A DNA stretch of 5,141 bases from JBFKPQ01 sp041628225 (GTDB taxonomy: Bacteria > Actinomycetota > Acidimicrobiia > Spongiisociales > JAENVV01). The stretch covers positions 1 to 5,141 of the forward strand of contig JBFKPQ010000174.1 in the NCBI GenBank assembly GCA_041628225.1. The letters run 5' to 3'. The notes under the pieces were generated by a model. It made no database searches. It was not told the DNA's origin and saw nothing but the letters and a program-made list of their open reading frames with translations. The position numbers and the translations under genes were made by a program. Below are positions 1-5,141 of this stretch, piece by piece (the stretch's first letter is position 1; each line of letters opens with the position of its first letter).

Positions 1-815
1 GCGGCCGCTTCGTGGTCGGCGGCGGCCAGTTCTTCGGATTCGAATTCCTGCCCGAGGTAGGCGCGGATCACCTCGGGGTCGTCGGCGACCTCTCGGGGCT
101 TTCCGGTGGCGATGTTCTTGCCGAAGTCGAGCACCATGATGCGGTCGGCGATGTCCATGACGAGGCCCATGTCGTGTTCGACGAGAATCATGGCGATGCC
201 CAACTCATCCTTGACGTCGAGGATGAACCGGGCCATGTCTTCGGTCTCTTCGAGGTTCATGCCCGCTACCGGTTCGTCGAGCAGAAGGAGCTCGGGCTCG
301 AGGCACAGGGCCCGGCCCAGTTCGACCCGCTTCTGCACGCCGTACGGAAGGAGAGCGACCGGGTAGCGTCGGTAGGCGGCGATCTCCAAGAAGTCGATGA
401 TGTCCTCGACGCGCGAACGCGACGTCATTTCCTCCTTGCGGGCCTTGCCAAGCCACATGCTGCCGGCGGCCCACGAACTCGACGTCAGGATGTGGCGGCC
501 GAGCATGAGGTTGTCGAGCACGGTCATGTTGCCGAACAATTCGATGTTCTGGAAGGTTCGGGCGATGCCGCCTTCGGCGAGCTTGTACGGCTTGGCGCCG
601 ATGATGTCGTCGCCTTTCCACCGGATTTGACCCTGCTGGGGGCGGTAGACGCCATTGAGGCAGTTGAAGATCGACGTCTTGCCGGCGCCGTTGGGCCCGA
701 TGATGGCGAACAGTTCGCCGGGGTACACCTCGAAGCTGACGCCGTCGATCGCCTTGACGCCACCGAAGTCGAGGTGGATGTCCTCGACGGTCAGGATCGG
801 GTCGGTCTGCGTCAT
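1..815 (-). CDS. livG: LivG-type ABC transporter ATP-binding protein (3' end beyond window)
   Basis: ATP-hydrolysing subunit of a branched-chain-amino-acid-type (HAAT) ABC importer, acting on the cytoplasmic face of the membrane with LivF and two permeases. Seen from the ATG at 815: 271 codons with no stop before the window edge. Walker A GPNGAGKTS at residues 40-48, Q-loop Gln89 in ARTFQN, signature LPYGVQKR at 156-163, Walker B LLLLDEP at 176-182, D-loop AGMN, and switch His214 in VEHD. The EHD switch, ARTFQN and the LxYGxQ signature mark LivG rather than LivF. The ABC core ends near residue 256; an acidic, Ala/Glu-rich tail follows, so little is missing (E. coli LivG is about 255 residues). 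The start overlaps the livF stop as ATGA, with GGTGG five bases upstream, indicating translational coupling. Permeases are not in the window. The substrate (amino acid, urea, amide or other) is undetermined. Confidence 0.93.
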   Translation of the reverse strand, partial: MTQTDPILTVEDIHLDFGGVKAIDGVSFEVYPGELFAIIGPNGAGKTSIFNCLNGVYRPQQGQIRWKGDDIIGAKPYKLAEGGIARTFQNIELFGNMTVLDNLMLGRHILTSSSWAAGSMWLGKARKEEMTSRSRVEDIIDFLEIAAYRRYPVALLPYGVQKRVELGRALCLEPELLLLDEPVAGMNLEETEDMARFILDVKDELGIAMILVEHDMGLVMDIADRIMVLDFGKNIATGKPREVADDPEVIRAYLGQEFESEELAAADHEAA

Positions 816-1609
816 GACAGCCACCGCTTCCGGCGTTTGTAGTGCTTGATGTCGCGGAACGATTTGCGTCCGCCGCCTTCTTCGCCGTGCAGACCGAGGT
901 AGAACTCGCGGACGTCCTCGTCGGCCAGGAGCCGGTTGGCAGGCCCGTCCATCACGACCTTGCCGGTCTCCAGGATGTACCCGTAGTTGGCGATGCTCAG
1001 CGCCATCGAGGCGTTCTGTTCGACGAGCAGGACGCTGGTGCCGAGCTTGTTGATGTCGACGATGATGTCGCGGATCTGTTGCACCAGCAGCGGCGCGAGA
1101 CCGAGCGAGGGCTCGTCCAGCAACAACACGGCGGGATCGGCCATGAGCGCTCGGCCGATGGCGAGCATCTGCTGTTCGCCACCCGACAGGTAGCCGGCCG
1201 TCGAGCGCTTGCGGTGTTCCAGGACCGGGAACAGCGACATGACCCGGCTGTAGTTCTCCTCGATCGTGGTTTTGTCCCGCTGTGTGTGGGCGCCTACCCG
1301 CAAGTTCTCGTCGACGGTGAGCTCGGCGAAGATCCGACGTCCCTCGAGCACCTGGACGATGCCTTTGCCGACGATCTCGGCCGGATCGAGGTCGTCGATC
1401 CGGTTGCCGTCGAGTGTGACCTTGCCTTTGGTGATCTCGCCGTCGTGCACGTCCAGCAGGCCGCTGATGCTTCTGAGCGTGGTGGTCTTGCCGGCTCCAT
1501 TGGCTCCGAGCAACGCGACGATCGAACCTTTGGGCACCTCGATCGACAAGCCGCGCAGCGTGAGGATCACGTCGTTGTAGACGACCTCGAGATTGCTGAT
1601 GGCAAGCAC
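812..1609 (-). CDS. livF: LivF-type ABC transporter ATP-binding protein
   Basis: Second ATPase of the same HAAT-type importer, 265 residues from a GTG start. Walker A GANGAGKTT at residues 35-43, Q-loop Gln86 in GIVQVLEGRRIF, signature LSGGEQQ at 141-147, Walker B LLLDEP at 162-167, and the LivF hallmark VEQN (197-199 EQN) where most ABC ATPases have a switch His. Core similarity ends around residue 240 (FYLGL). A basic tail follows, with SFRDIKHYKRRKRW near the end, making it about 28 residues longer than E. coli LivF (237). The GTG was chosen because MLAISNLEVVYND is the normal LivF N-terminus and a -10 hexamer lies six bases before it. An in-frame ATG at 1714 would add 35 non-homologous residues reaching into the divergent gene's promoter. 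It is first in the operon, with livG next; in E. coli the order is G then F. Confidence 0.93.
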   Translation of the reverse strand: MLAISNLEVVYNDVILTLRGLSIEVPKGSIVALLGANGAGKTTTLRSISGLLDVHDGEITKGKVTLDGNRIDDLDPAEIVGKGIVQVLEGRRIFAELTVDENLRVGAHTQRDKTTIEENYSRVMSLFPVLEHRKRSTAGYLSGGEQQMLAIGRALMADPAVLLLDEPSLGLAPLLVQQIRDIIVDINKLGTSVLLVEQNASMALSIANYGYILETGKVVMDGPANRLLADEDVREFYLGLHGEEGGGRKSFRDIKHYKRRKRWLS

Positions 1610-1615
1610 GGCGCA

Positions 1616-1621
1616 ACCATA
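1616..1621 (-). promoter_or_regulatory. Putative -10 box of livF-livG (leaderless start)
   Basis: On the minus strand the hexamer TATGGT is preceded by TGG (an extended -10, TGn) and followed by TGCGCC and then the livF GTG. A transcript would start at or within a base or two of the start codon, giving a leaderless mRNA. No Shine-Dalgarno sequence is present to argue otherwise. No convincing -35 hexamer is visible; the extended -10 could compensate. This is inferred from spacing and from the same arrangement at three other genes here. Confidence 0.5.
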
Positions 1622-1629
1622 CCAAGCCC

Positions 1630-1643
1630 GGCCCGGGCGGGCC
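1630..1643. repeat. Small GC-rich inverted repeat between divergent promoters
   Basis: GGCCCG and CGGGCC, six-base arms separated by two G's, lie about 20-34 bases upstream of the presumed livF transcription start, where the -35 region should be. It could be an operator or only a product of high GC content. The rest of the 113-bp divergent region (1610-1722) holds two -10-like elements and nothing else I can name. Confidence 0.25.
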
Positions 1644-1708
1644 CTGGGAAACGCCAAGTACCCACCGCACCTTGGGCGAAGCGGAGCGTCGTTGGCGGCC
1701 GGAACCAG

Positions 1709-1714
1709 TACCAT
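1709..1714 (+). promoter_or_regulatory. Putative -10 box of the PDZ-Lon protease gene
   Basis: TACCAT is followed by eight bases and then the ATG at 1723. The spacing fits a leaderless transcript beginning at or just before the ATG. No purine-rich ribosome-binding site lies 5-10 bases before the ATG, and no clear -35 box is seen 16-18 bases upstream. It faces the livF promoter across the same 113-bp region. Confidence 0.45.
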
Positions 1715-1722
1715 CGCCGGGT

Positions 1723-2766
1723 ATGACTGCGCAGACCCTCGAGCGCGCCGACACCGGTGCGCCGAAGCCTCTCCGCTGGCCGTTCTGGCTTGCCGGCGCG
1801 TTGTTCGGACTGTCCGTGCTCGTGGCAGTCGCCGCGACGGTGGAGATGCCTTACTACTCGTTCTCGCCGGGACCGGTGTTCGAGATCGACGACTTCGTGG
1901 TGCTCGACGATCCCGACCCGCTGGACGGTGAGTTCTACATGCTCACCGTCTCGCTGACCGAGGTGACACCCATCGAGTTCGTCATGGCGCAGTTCGATCC
2001 GGCGATCGATCTCATCGCCCGAGAGCGGGTTCGGCCGGTGGGCGTGTCCGACGAGCAGTACCGAGAGAACAACCGGCGTTCGATGGACGAGTCGAAGGCG
2101 ACGGCGATCTTCGCGGCGCTCGATCATCTGGGTTACGAGGTCATCATCCGGGGCGAAGGCGTGCTGGTCGCCGGGCTCACCGAGGGGTCCCCGGTGGACG
2201 GGATTCTGGAAGTCGACGACGTCATCACCCACGTCGATGGGCAAGCCACGATGATTTCGTCCGATCTGACGGGGATCATCGGCGAGCGGAAGATCGGAGA
2301 TTCGGTCGAGCTGACCGTCATCCGGGGCGAGGAGACCCTCACGTTCGAGGTGACGCTCGTGGAGCACGTCAACGATCCCGAGCGTCCGATGATCGGGTTC
2401 TTGGCCACCACGTACAACTGGAACTACGAGCCGCCCTTCGAAGTCGACATCGACAGCACCAACGTGGGCGGCCCCTCGGCCGGGCTCATGTACACCCTGA
2501 CGCTCATCGACATGCTCACCGAAGCAGATCTCGCCAAGGGCCACGTCATCGCCGGTACCGGCACGATGCAGACCGACGGGACGGTGGGATCGATCGGTGG
2601 TATCCGGCAGAAGGTGGCGGCGGCCGCCGCAGCGGGCGCCGAGTACATCCTCGTGCCGGCCGACAACTGGGAATCCGCCCAGACCATCGAGGCGGACATC
2701 GAGCTGGTCCGAGTCGAGAACCTGGCCGACGCCCTCGCGTTCCTCGAGTCCCTCCCGGAGGCCTGA
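1723..2766 (+). CDS. Membrane-anchored PDZ-Lon serine protease, YlbL/DdcP family
   Basis: Predicted extracytoplasmic serine protease of 347 residues, close to family length (about 340). Residues 19-40 form one N-terminal transmembrane helix. PYYSFSPGP (43-51) is the conserved segment after the anchor. A PDZ domain spans roughly 138-214 (VLVAGLTEGSPVDGIL, then DDVITHVDG). A Lon-type proteolytic domain covers about 225-345, with nucleophile Ser252 in GGPSAGLM and general base Lys297 in GGIRQKV; the 45-residue spacing fits the Ser-Lys dyad. It has no ATPase domain, so it is not a true Lon. B. subtilis YlbL (DdcP) degrades the division inhibitor YneA after DNA damage; whether this one has a comparable target is unknown. 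The ATG at 1723 was chosen over an in-frame TTG at 1672 because the extra 17 residues look non-coding and a -10 box lies between them. From memory, the mycobacterial counterpart is Rv3194c. Confidence 0.92.
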   Translation: MTAQTLERADTGAPKPLRWPFWLAGALFGLSVLVAVAATVEMPYYSFSPGPVFEIDDFVVLDDPDPLDGEFYMLTVSLTEVTPIEFVMAQFDPAIDLIARERVRPVGVSDEQYRENNRRSMDESKATAIFAALDHLGYEVIIRGEGVLVAGLTEGSPVDGILEVDDVITHVDGQATMISSDLTGIIGERKIGDSVELTVIRGEETLTFEVTLVEHVNDPERPMIGFLATTYNWNYEPPFEVDIDSTNVGGPSAGLMYTLTLIDMLTEADLAKGHVIAGTGTMQTDGTVGSIGGIRQKVAAAAAAGAEYILVPADNWESAQTIEADIELVRVENLADALAFLESLPEA

Positions 2767-2795
2767 CAAACCGTTGGTTGGAGGGGGCATCGCGG

Positions 2796-2801
2796 TATCG
2801 T
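2796..2801 (+). promoter_or_regulatory. Putative -10 box of the DivIVA-domain gene
   Basis: TATCGT is followed by GACGCC and the ATG at 2808, again leaderless spacing. A weak -35-like TTGGTT lies at 2774-2779, 16 bases upstream. A strong-looking GGAGGGGG at 2780-2787 ends 20 bases before the ATG, too far to act as its ribosome-binding site, and no in-frame start codon lies between. The gene may therefore have its own promoter although only 41 bp separate it from the protease gene; read-through from that gene is not excluded. Confidence 0.42.
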
Positions 2802-2807
2802 GACGCC

Positions 2808-4736
2808 ATGGCAAACCCCGGGCCATTCGACTCCGCGCGTTTCTCTCATCGGTTTCGTGGCTACGACCCGGCCGAGGTCGACGAGCATCTGCGGGCGGTG
2901 GAAGCGAGCCTCATCGAGATTCGCCGAGACCGTGACCACCTGACGGCTCGCCTCGAGCAGGTCGGCGAACGCGATGTCGATTTTGGGTCGTTCGCCGAGG
3001 AGATCCGGCAGATCCTGCAGGCCGCCCAGGACGCCGCCGATGGCCTACGGCGCCGTGCGTCCGAAGAGGTGGCCGTGTGGCGCGACGAAGCGAAGGCCGA
3101 AACCGATGCACAGCGGAGCCAGGCCCTGTCGGACGCCGAGGCGCTGCGCCGTGACGCCTGGGTCGAGGCCGAGAGCCTGTGGATGGGAACCCAGGAGGGC
3201 GCTCGGACCCGCACGGACGAGGCCGAGCGTGAGGCATTGGCCATCGTCGGCCAGGCGGAGCGCGACGCGCATCGGATGCTGTCGTCGGCGAGGCGCGAAG
3301 CTGAAGAGCAGCTCCGGCTCGCCAAGATGGAGGCCGAGCGGCTGCTCGTCGAGGCGCGCGCCCAGCACGAGGAGATCATCGATTCGGCCCGCAAGACCGC
3401 CGACGCCGCTCAGGAACGAGCGAGAGCCCTCGAGGTGCGCCGAACCGAGCTGTTGGACGAACTCGAATCGGTGCGGACGACGGTGACCAAGCTCGAATCG
3501 GACATCGACGAAAAGCGCGCTCAGCTGTTGGCCGCCGCCGAAGAGCCCATCGTCGAGCCCGAGCCCGCTTCCACCGACGCCCCGGCGAAGGCCGGCGAAC
3601 GGGAGGGCTGGCCTTCCGAGAACATCCGCATCATCCCGGCCCAGCCGAAACACGTCGAGGTCTCCGAGTCGATCGACGCCTCCGACATGGCCGACGAGGT
3701 GCGCCGGCTCCGCGACTCTGCGTCGACGGAGACGACCGCCGAAGTACCCGTCGCCGACCCGCCGGCGGATCCGGCGGCTGCGGCCGACGGTGCATCCACG
3801 GAGCCCGAGCCACACGACGAATCGGATCTCGTGACGATCATCGAGCCACAGCCGGATTCCGGATCAGAACCTGGACAGGCGGAAACGTCGACCGAAATGG
3901 AGGCCGAGGCGGAGCCTGTGCCCGAAGTCCTCGAACTGGCCCCGCAGGCTTCCGGCGACGATCTGGGTGGTCTGTTCGCGGCGTTGCGATCGGGAGACGA
4001 CGAACGCGAAGAACCGGTGCAGGTTCCCCGGGCTTCCGATTCGACCGAGTCGACGCCCGAGCGGGCCGGCGTCGGAGCGATGCCGGTCGCCTTCGACGGC
4101 GACGCCGCCGACTACCGAGATCACCTGCTGTTGCCGATCACGAATCGGATCCTTCGTTCGATCAAACGGCAGCTGACGGAAGCCCAGAACCTCGCTCTGG
4201 AGGAGATCCGGGTCACGGACGGCGACTGGGAGCCGGACGCCGAGGAACTGCGGGAGCGAGTGCACGGCGACCTGACGATCGTCGTGCAGGAGTCGTTCGC
4301 GGCCGGGTACGCAGCCGTGGAAGAACTCACGGGTGCTTCGGTCGGGAGGCCCAAGCCGGCGAAGGCCGACATCGACGATCACGCGCCTGCGTTCGCCGCG
4401 GCGCTCGCCGAAGATCTCGCAACGGTCACGTCCGAAGCGTCGGGGCCGCGCGCCGCCGCGGCTGCATTGAGCCGGGCCTATCGGGCGTGGCGCACCGATG
4501 AAGCCGAGCGCAGGGTCGGGACGGCCGCCCGGATGGCGTTTCACAAGGGTCTGGCGCGGGCGGCCAAGGTGGGCAACGTTCCGGCCTTGTTCTGGTCGGT
4601 GGCGGGACGGGGTTGCCCCGACTGCCGGACGCTCGCCGAGGCAGGCCCGGTGTCGCCCGGACAGGGGTTCGGTCCCGATCGGGTGCTCCCGCCGCTCCAC
4701 GACGGTTGTTCGTGCGCGGTGGTTCCCTCCGCCTGA
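2808..4736 (+). CDS. DivIVA-domain coiled-coil protein with MuF-like C-terminal domain
   Basis: A 642-residue protein with four visible parts. Residues 12-30 (RFRGYDPAEVDEHL) match the DivIVA N-terminal motif; Phe16 and Arg17 align with the residues B. subtilis DivIVA inserts into membrane. Residues ~30-243 are an Ala/Glu/Arg-rich coiled coil like Wag31- or FilP-type proteins, with tryptophans at 91, 118 and 125. Residues ~245-430 are Glu/Pro/Asp/Ser-rich and probably disordered, apart from the hydrophobic helix LGGLFAALR (386-394). Residues ~430-642 are again helical and end in a segment resembling the phage MuF (Mu gpF/SPP1 gp7) domain: AARMAFHKG, FWSVAGRGCPDC, then VLPPLHDGCSCAVVP, with C603, C606, H631, C634 and C636. 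No membrane helix or signal peptide. A role at membrane curvature or the division site is inferred from the N-terminus only; the C-terminal function is unknown. Start ATG 2808 puts the DivIVA motif at its usual distance from the N-terminus; an in-frame TTG at 2778 would add ten unlikely residues. Confidence 0.85.
   Translation: MANPGPFDSARFSHRFRGYDPAEVDEHLRAVEASLIEIRRDRDHLTARLEQVGERDVDFGSFAEEIRQILQAAQDAADGLRRRASEEVAVWRDEAKAETDAQRSQALSDAEALRRDAWVEAESLWMGTQEGARTRTDEAEREALAIVGQAERDAHRMLSSARREAEEQLRLAKMEAERLLVEARAQHEEIIDSARKTADAAQERARALEVRRTELLDELESVRTTVTKLESDIDEKRAQLLAAAEEPIVEPEPASTDAPAKAGEREGWPSENIRIIPAQPKHVEVSESIDASDMADEVRRLRDSASTETTAEVPVADPPADPAAAADGASTEPEPHDESDLVTIIEPQPDSGSEPGQAETSTEMEAEAEPVPEVLELAPQASGDDLGGLFAALRSGDDEREEPVQVPRASDSTESTPERAGVGAMPVAFDGDAADYRDHLLLPITNRILRSIKRQLTEAQNLALEEIRVTDGDWEPDAEELRERVHGDLTIVVQESFAAGYAAVEELTGASVGRPKPAKADIDDHAPAFAAALAEDLATVTSEASGPRAAAAALSRAYRAWRTDEAERRVGTAARMAFHKGLARAAKVGNVPALFWSVAGRGCPDCRTLAEAGPVSPGQGFGPDRVLPPLHDGCSCAVVPSA
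4614..4730 (+). other. MuF-like cysteine/histidine cluster at the C-terminus of the DivIVA protein
   Basis: Codons 603-641 encode CPDC, a Gly/Pro-rich loop, and PPLHDGCSC followed by AVVP at the extreme C-terminus. This order (W...CxxC, short loop with a GPV turn, PPxHxxCxC, hydrophobic end) is the terminal signature of many phage MuF/SPP1 gp7 head-morphogenesis proteins, where it reads roughly CxxC...PPxHxxCRC. These are the only cysteines in the protein, so four Cys and one His are gathered in about 35 residues. That suggests zinc binding or a disulfide-stabilised fold. The assignment is by recalled motif, not alignment. Confidence 0.58.
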
Positions 4737-4762
4737 CCTCCCGGAAAGCCCACGGCCGACCA

Positions 4763-4768
4763 TAGAAT
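4763..4768 (+). promoter_or_regulatory. Putative -10 box of the UPF0182 gene
   Basis: TAGAAT, five of six matches to TATAAT, is followed by seven bases and the ATG at 4776: leaderless spacing, with no purine-rich ribosome-binding site in front of the ATG. Imperfect arms CGGCC (4753-4757) and GGCCG (4769-4773) flank the hexamer and might form an operator. There is no clear -35 box. The gap after the DivIVA gene's stop is only 39 bp. Confidence 0.5.
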
Positions 4769-4775
4769 GGCCGCC

Positions 4776-5141
4776 ATGCTCTCGAACGAACCAGAAGCCC
4801 CGCGGGTCGCGCCGGTCCGTCGCCGCGGGTTGACCTTCTTCATCGCCGTTCTGTTCGGCGCCTTCCTGCTGCTCCGCGCGTTGGCCGTGGTGTGGACCGA
4901 CTACCTCTGGTTCGTGTCCGTGGACCTCGGCTCGGTGTGGCTCACCACGAACGTCACGAAGGCGTTGCTGGTGGTCGGAGCGACATCCGTGGCTTTCGCC
5001 GTGCTGTGGGTGAACCTCGTGGTCGCCGACAAGATCTCGCCTCGTCTCAATCTGGTCGCACTCGACGAGCAGGAGGAGATCGTCGAGCGGTTCGCCGAAT
5101 GGGTGGAGCCGCGGCTTCGGCGCCTCCGTTTGGCGGTGGCC
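4776..5141 (+). CDS. UPF0182 family membrane protein, N-terminal part (continues past window)
   Basis: The first 122 codons of a UPF0182 (COG1615) protein, a family of large multi-pass membrane proteins of about 900-1000 residues in actinobacteria and some other bacteria, with no firmly established function. A basic cytoplasmic stretch (VRRRGL, 14-19) precedes the first membrane helix at about 20-40. The family hallmark WTDYLWFVSV follows at 40-49, then LGSVWLTTNVTKALL leading into a second helix at about 62-84 and NLVVADKISPRL. The gene runs off the right edge with no frameshift in the visible part. It follows the DivIVA gene closely and the PDZ-Lon gene at one remove; in mycobacteria the counterparts Rv3194c (PDZ) and Rv3193c (UPF0182) are adjacent, as I recall, which supports both assignments. 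Confidence 0.9.
   Translation, partial: MLSNEPEAPRVAPVRRRGLTFFIAVLFGAFLLLRALAVVWTDYLWFVSVDLGSVWLTTNVTKALLVVGATSVAFAVLWVNLVVADKISPRLNLVALDEQEEIVERFAEWVEPRLRRLRLAVA

Noticed and set aside
1..8. GCGGCCGC (NotI site) at the exact window start as a cloning junction
   Set aside because: The bases continue the livG reading frame as Ala codons in an Ala-rich tail, and such octamers are common in DNA of this composition.
12..842. Plus-strand open frame of 276 codons antisense to livG
   Set aside because: It is an antisense shadow of livG: no recognisable domain, and it runs across the livF-livG junction.
842..1726. Long open frame on the plus strand (294 codons) antisense to livF
   Set aside because: It mirrors livF in high-GC DNA; the translation shows no family motif and a biased Asp/Val/Arg composition, while the minus strand encodes a complete set of ABC motifs.
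2780..2787. GGAGGGGG as the ribosome-binding site of the DivIVA gene
   Set aside because: It ends 20 bases before the ATG, and no in-frame start codon lies at a proper distance downstream of it.
1567..2826. Minus-strand open frame of 419 codons opposite the PDZ-Lon gene
   Set aside because: It spans the intergenic region and the livF start, has His/Arg/Asp-rich low-quality composition, and the plus strand carries the clear Ser-Lys protease.
2808..4736. The MuF-like domain as evidence of a prophage here
   Set aside because: No portal, terminase, capsid, integrase or att-like repeats are visible, and flanking genes are ordinary chromosomal ones with similar codon use.
3864..4763. Minus-strand open frame of 299 codons opposite the DivIVA gene
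   Set aside because: Arg/Gly-rich translation without motifs. The opposite strand has a continuous 642-residue frame with recognisable ends.
4753..4773. CGGCC...GGCCG inverted repeat as a rho-independent terminator of the DivIVA gene
   Set aside because: The arms are only five bases, there is no following T-run, and the repeat surrounds the likely -10 box of the next gene.

Overview
This window is high-GC DNA with almost no intergenic space. It carries five protein genes and nothing that looks like an RNA gene, insertion sequence or CRISPR array. The GC-rich codon use, TANNNT -10 boxes abutting start codons, a PDZ-Lon protease near a UPF0182 membrane protein, and an actinobacterial-style DivIVA coiled-coil protein point to a chromosomal region of an actinobacterium. 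My best guess is the Acidimicrobiia (Ilumatobacter-like), but the class is an inference from gene style and not proven.

Layout: positions 1-1609 on the minus strand hold livF followed by livG (cut by the window's left edge). These are the two ATPases of a branched-chain-amino-acid-type (HAAT family) ABC importer, joined by an ATGA stop/start overlap. A 113-bp divergent intergenic region (1610-1722) carries one promoter-like element for each direction and a small GC-rich inverted repeat. On the plus strand follow a membrane-anchored PDZ-Lon serine protease of the YlbL/DdcP family (1723-2766), a 642-residue protein with an N-terminal DivIVA domain (2808-4736), and the start of a UPF0182 multi-pass membrane protein (4776 to the right edge). 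The gaps between the three plus-strand genes are 41 and 39 bp.

How the parts relate: the two Liv ATPases would power uptake through permeases probably encoded beyond the left edge; the substrate cannot be told from ATPases alone. From memory, the PDZ-Lon and UPF0182 genes are direct neighbours in mycobacteria (Rv3194c and Rv3193c), so the DivIVA protein sits inside an otherwise familiar pair, suggesting a cell-envelope locus.

The most notable object is that DivIVA protein. Its N-terminus carries the membrane-curvature-type DivIVA motif, followed by a long coiled coil and an acidic, probably disordered linker. Its last ~90 residues resemble the phage Mu F / SPP1 gp7 head-morphogenesis (MuF) domain, ending in a CxxC...PPLHxxCxC cluster. 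I know of no described function for such a fusion.

All four genes that begin after a gap (livF, the protease, the DivIVA fusion, UPF0182) have a TANNNT hexamer ending 6-8 nt before the start codon and no well-placed Shine-Dalgarno sequence, as expected for leaderless transcripts. Only livG, internal to its operon, has a GGTGG in ribosome-binding position.
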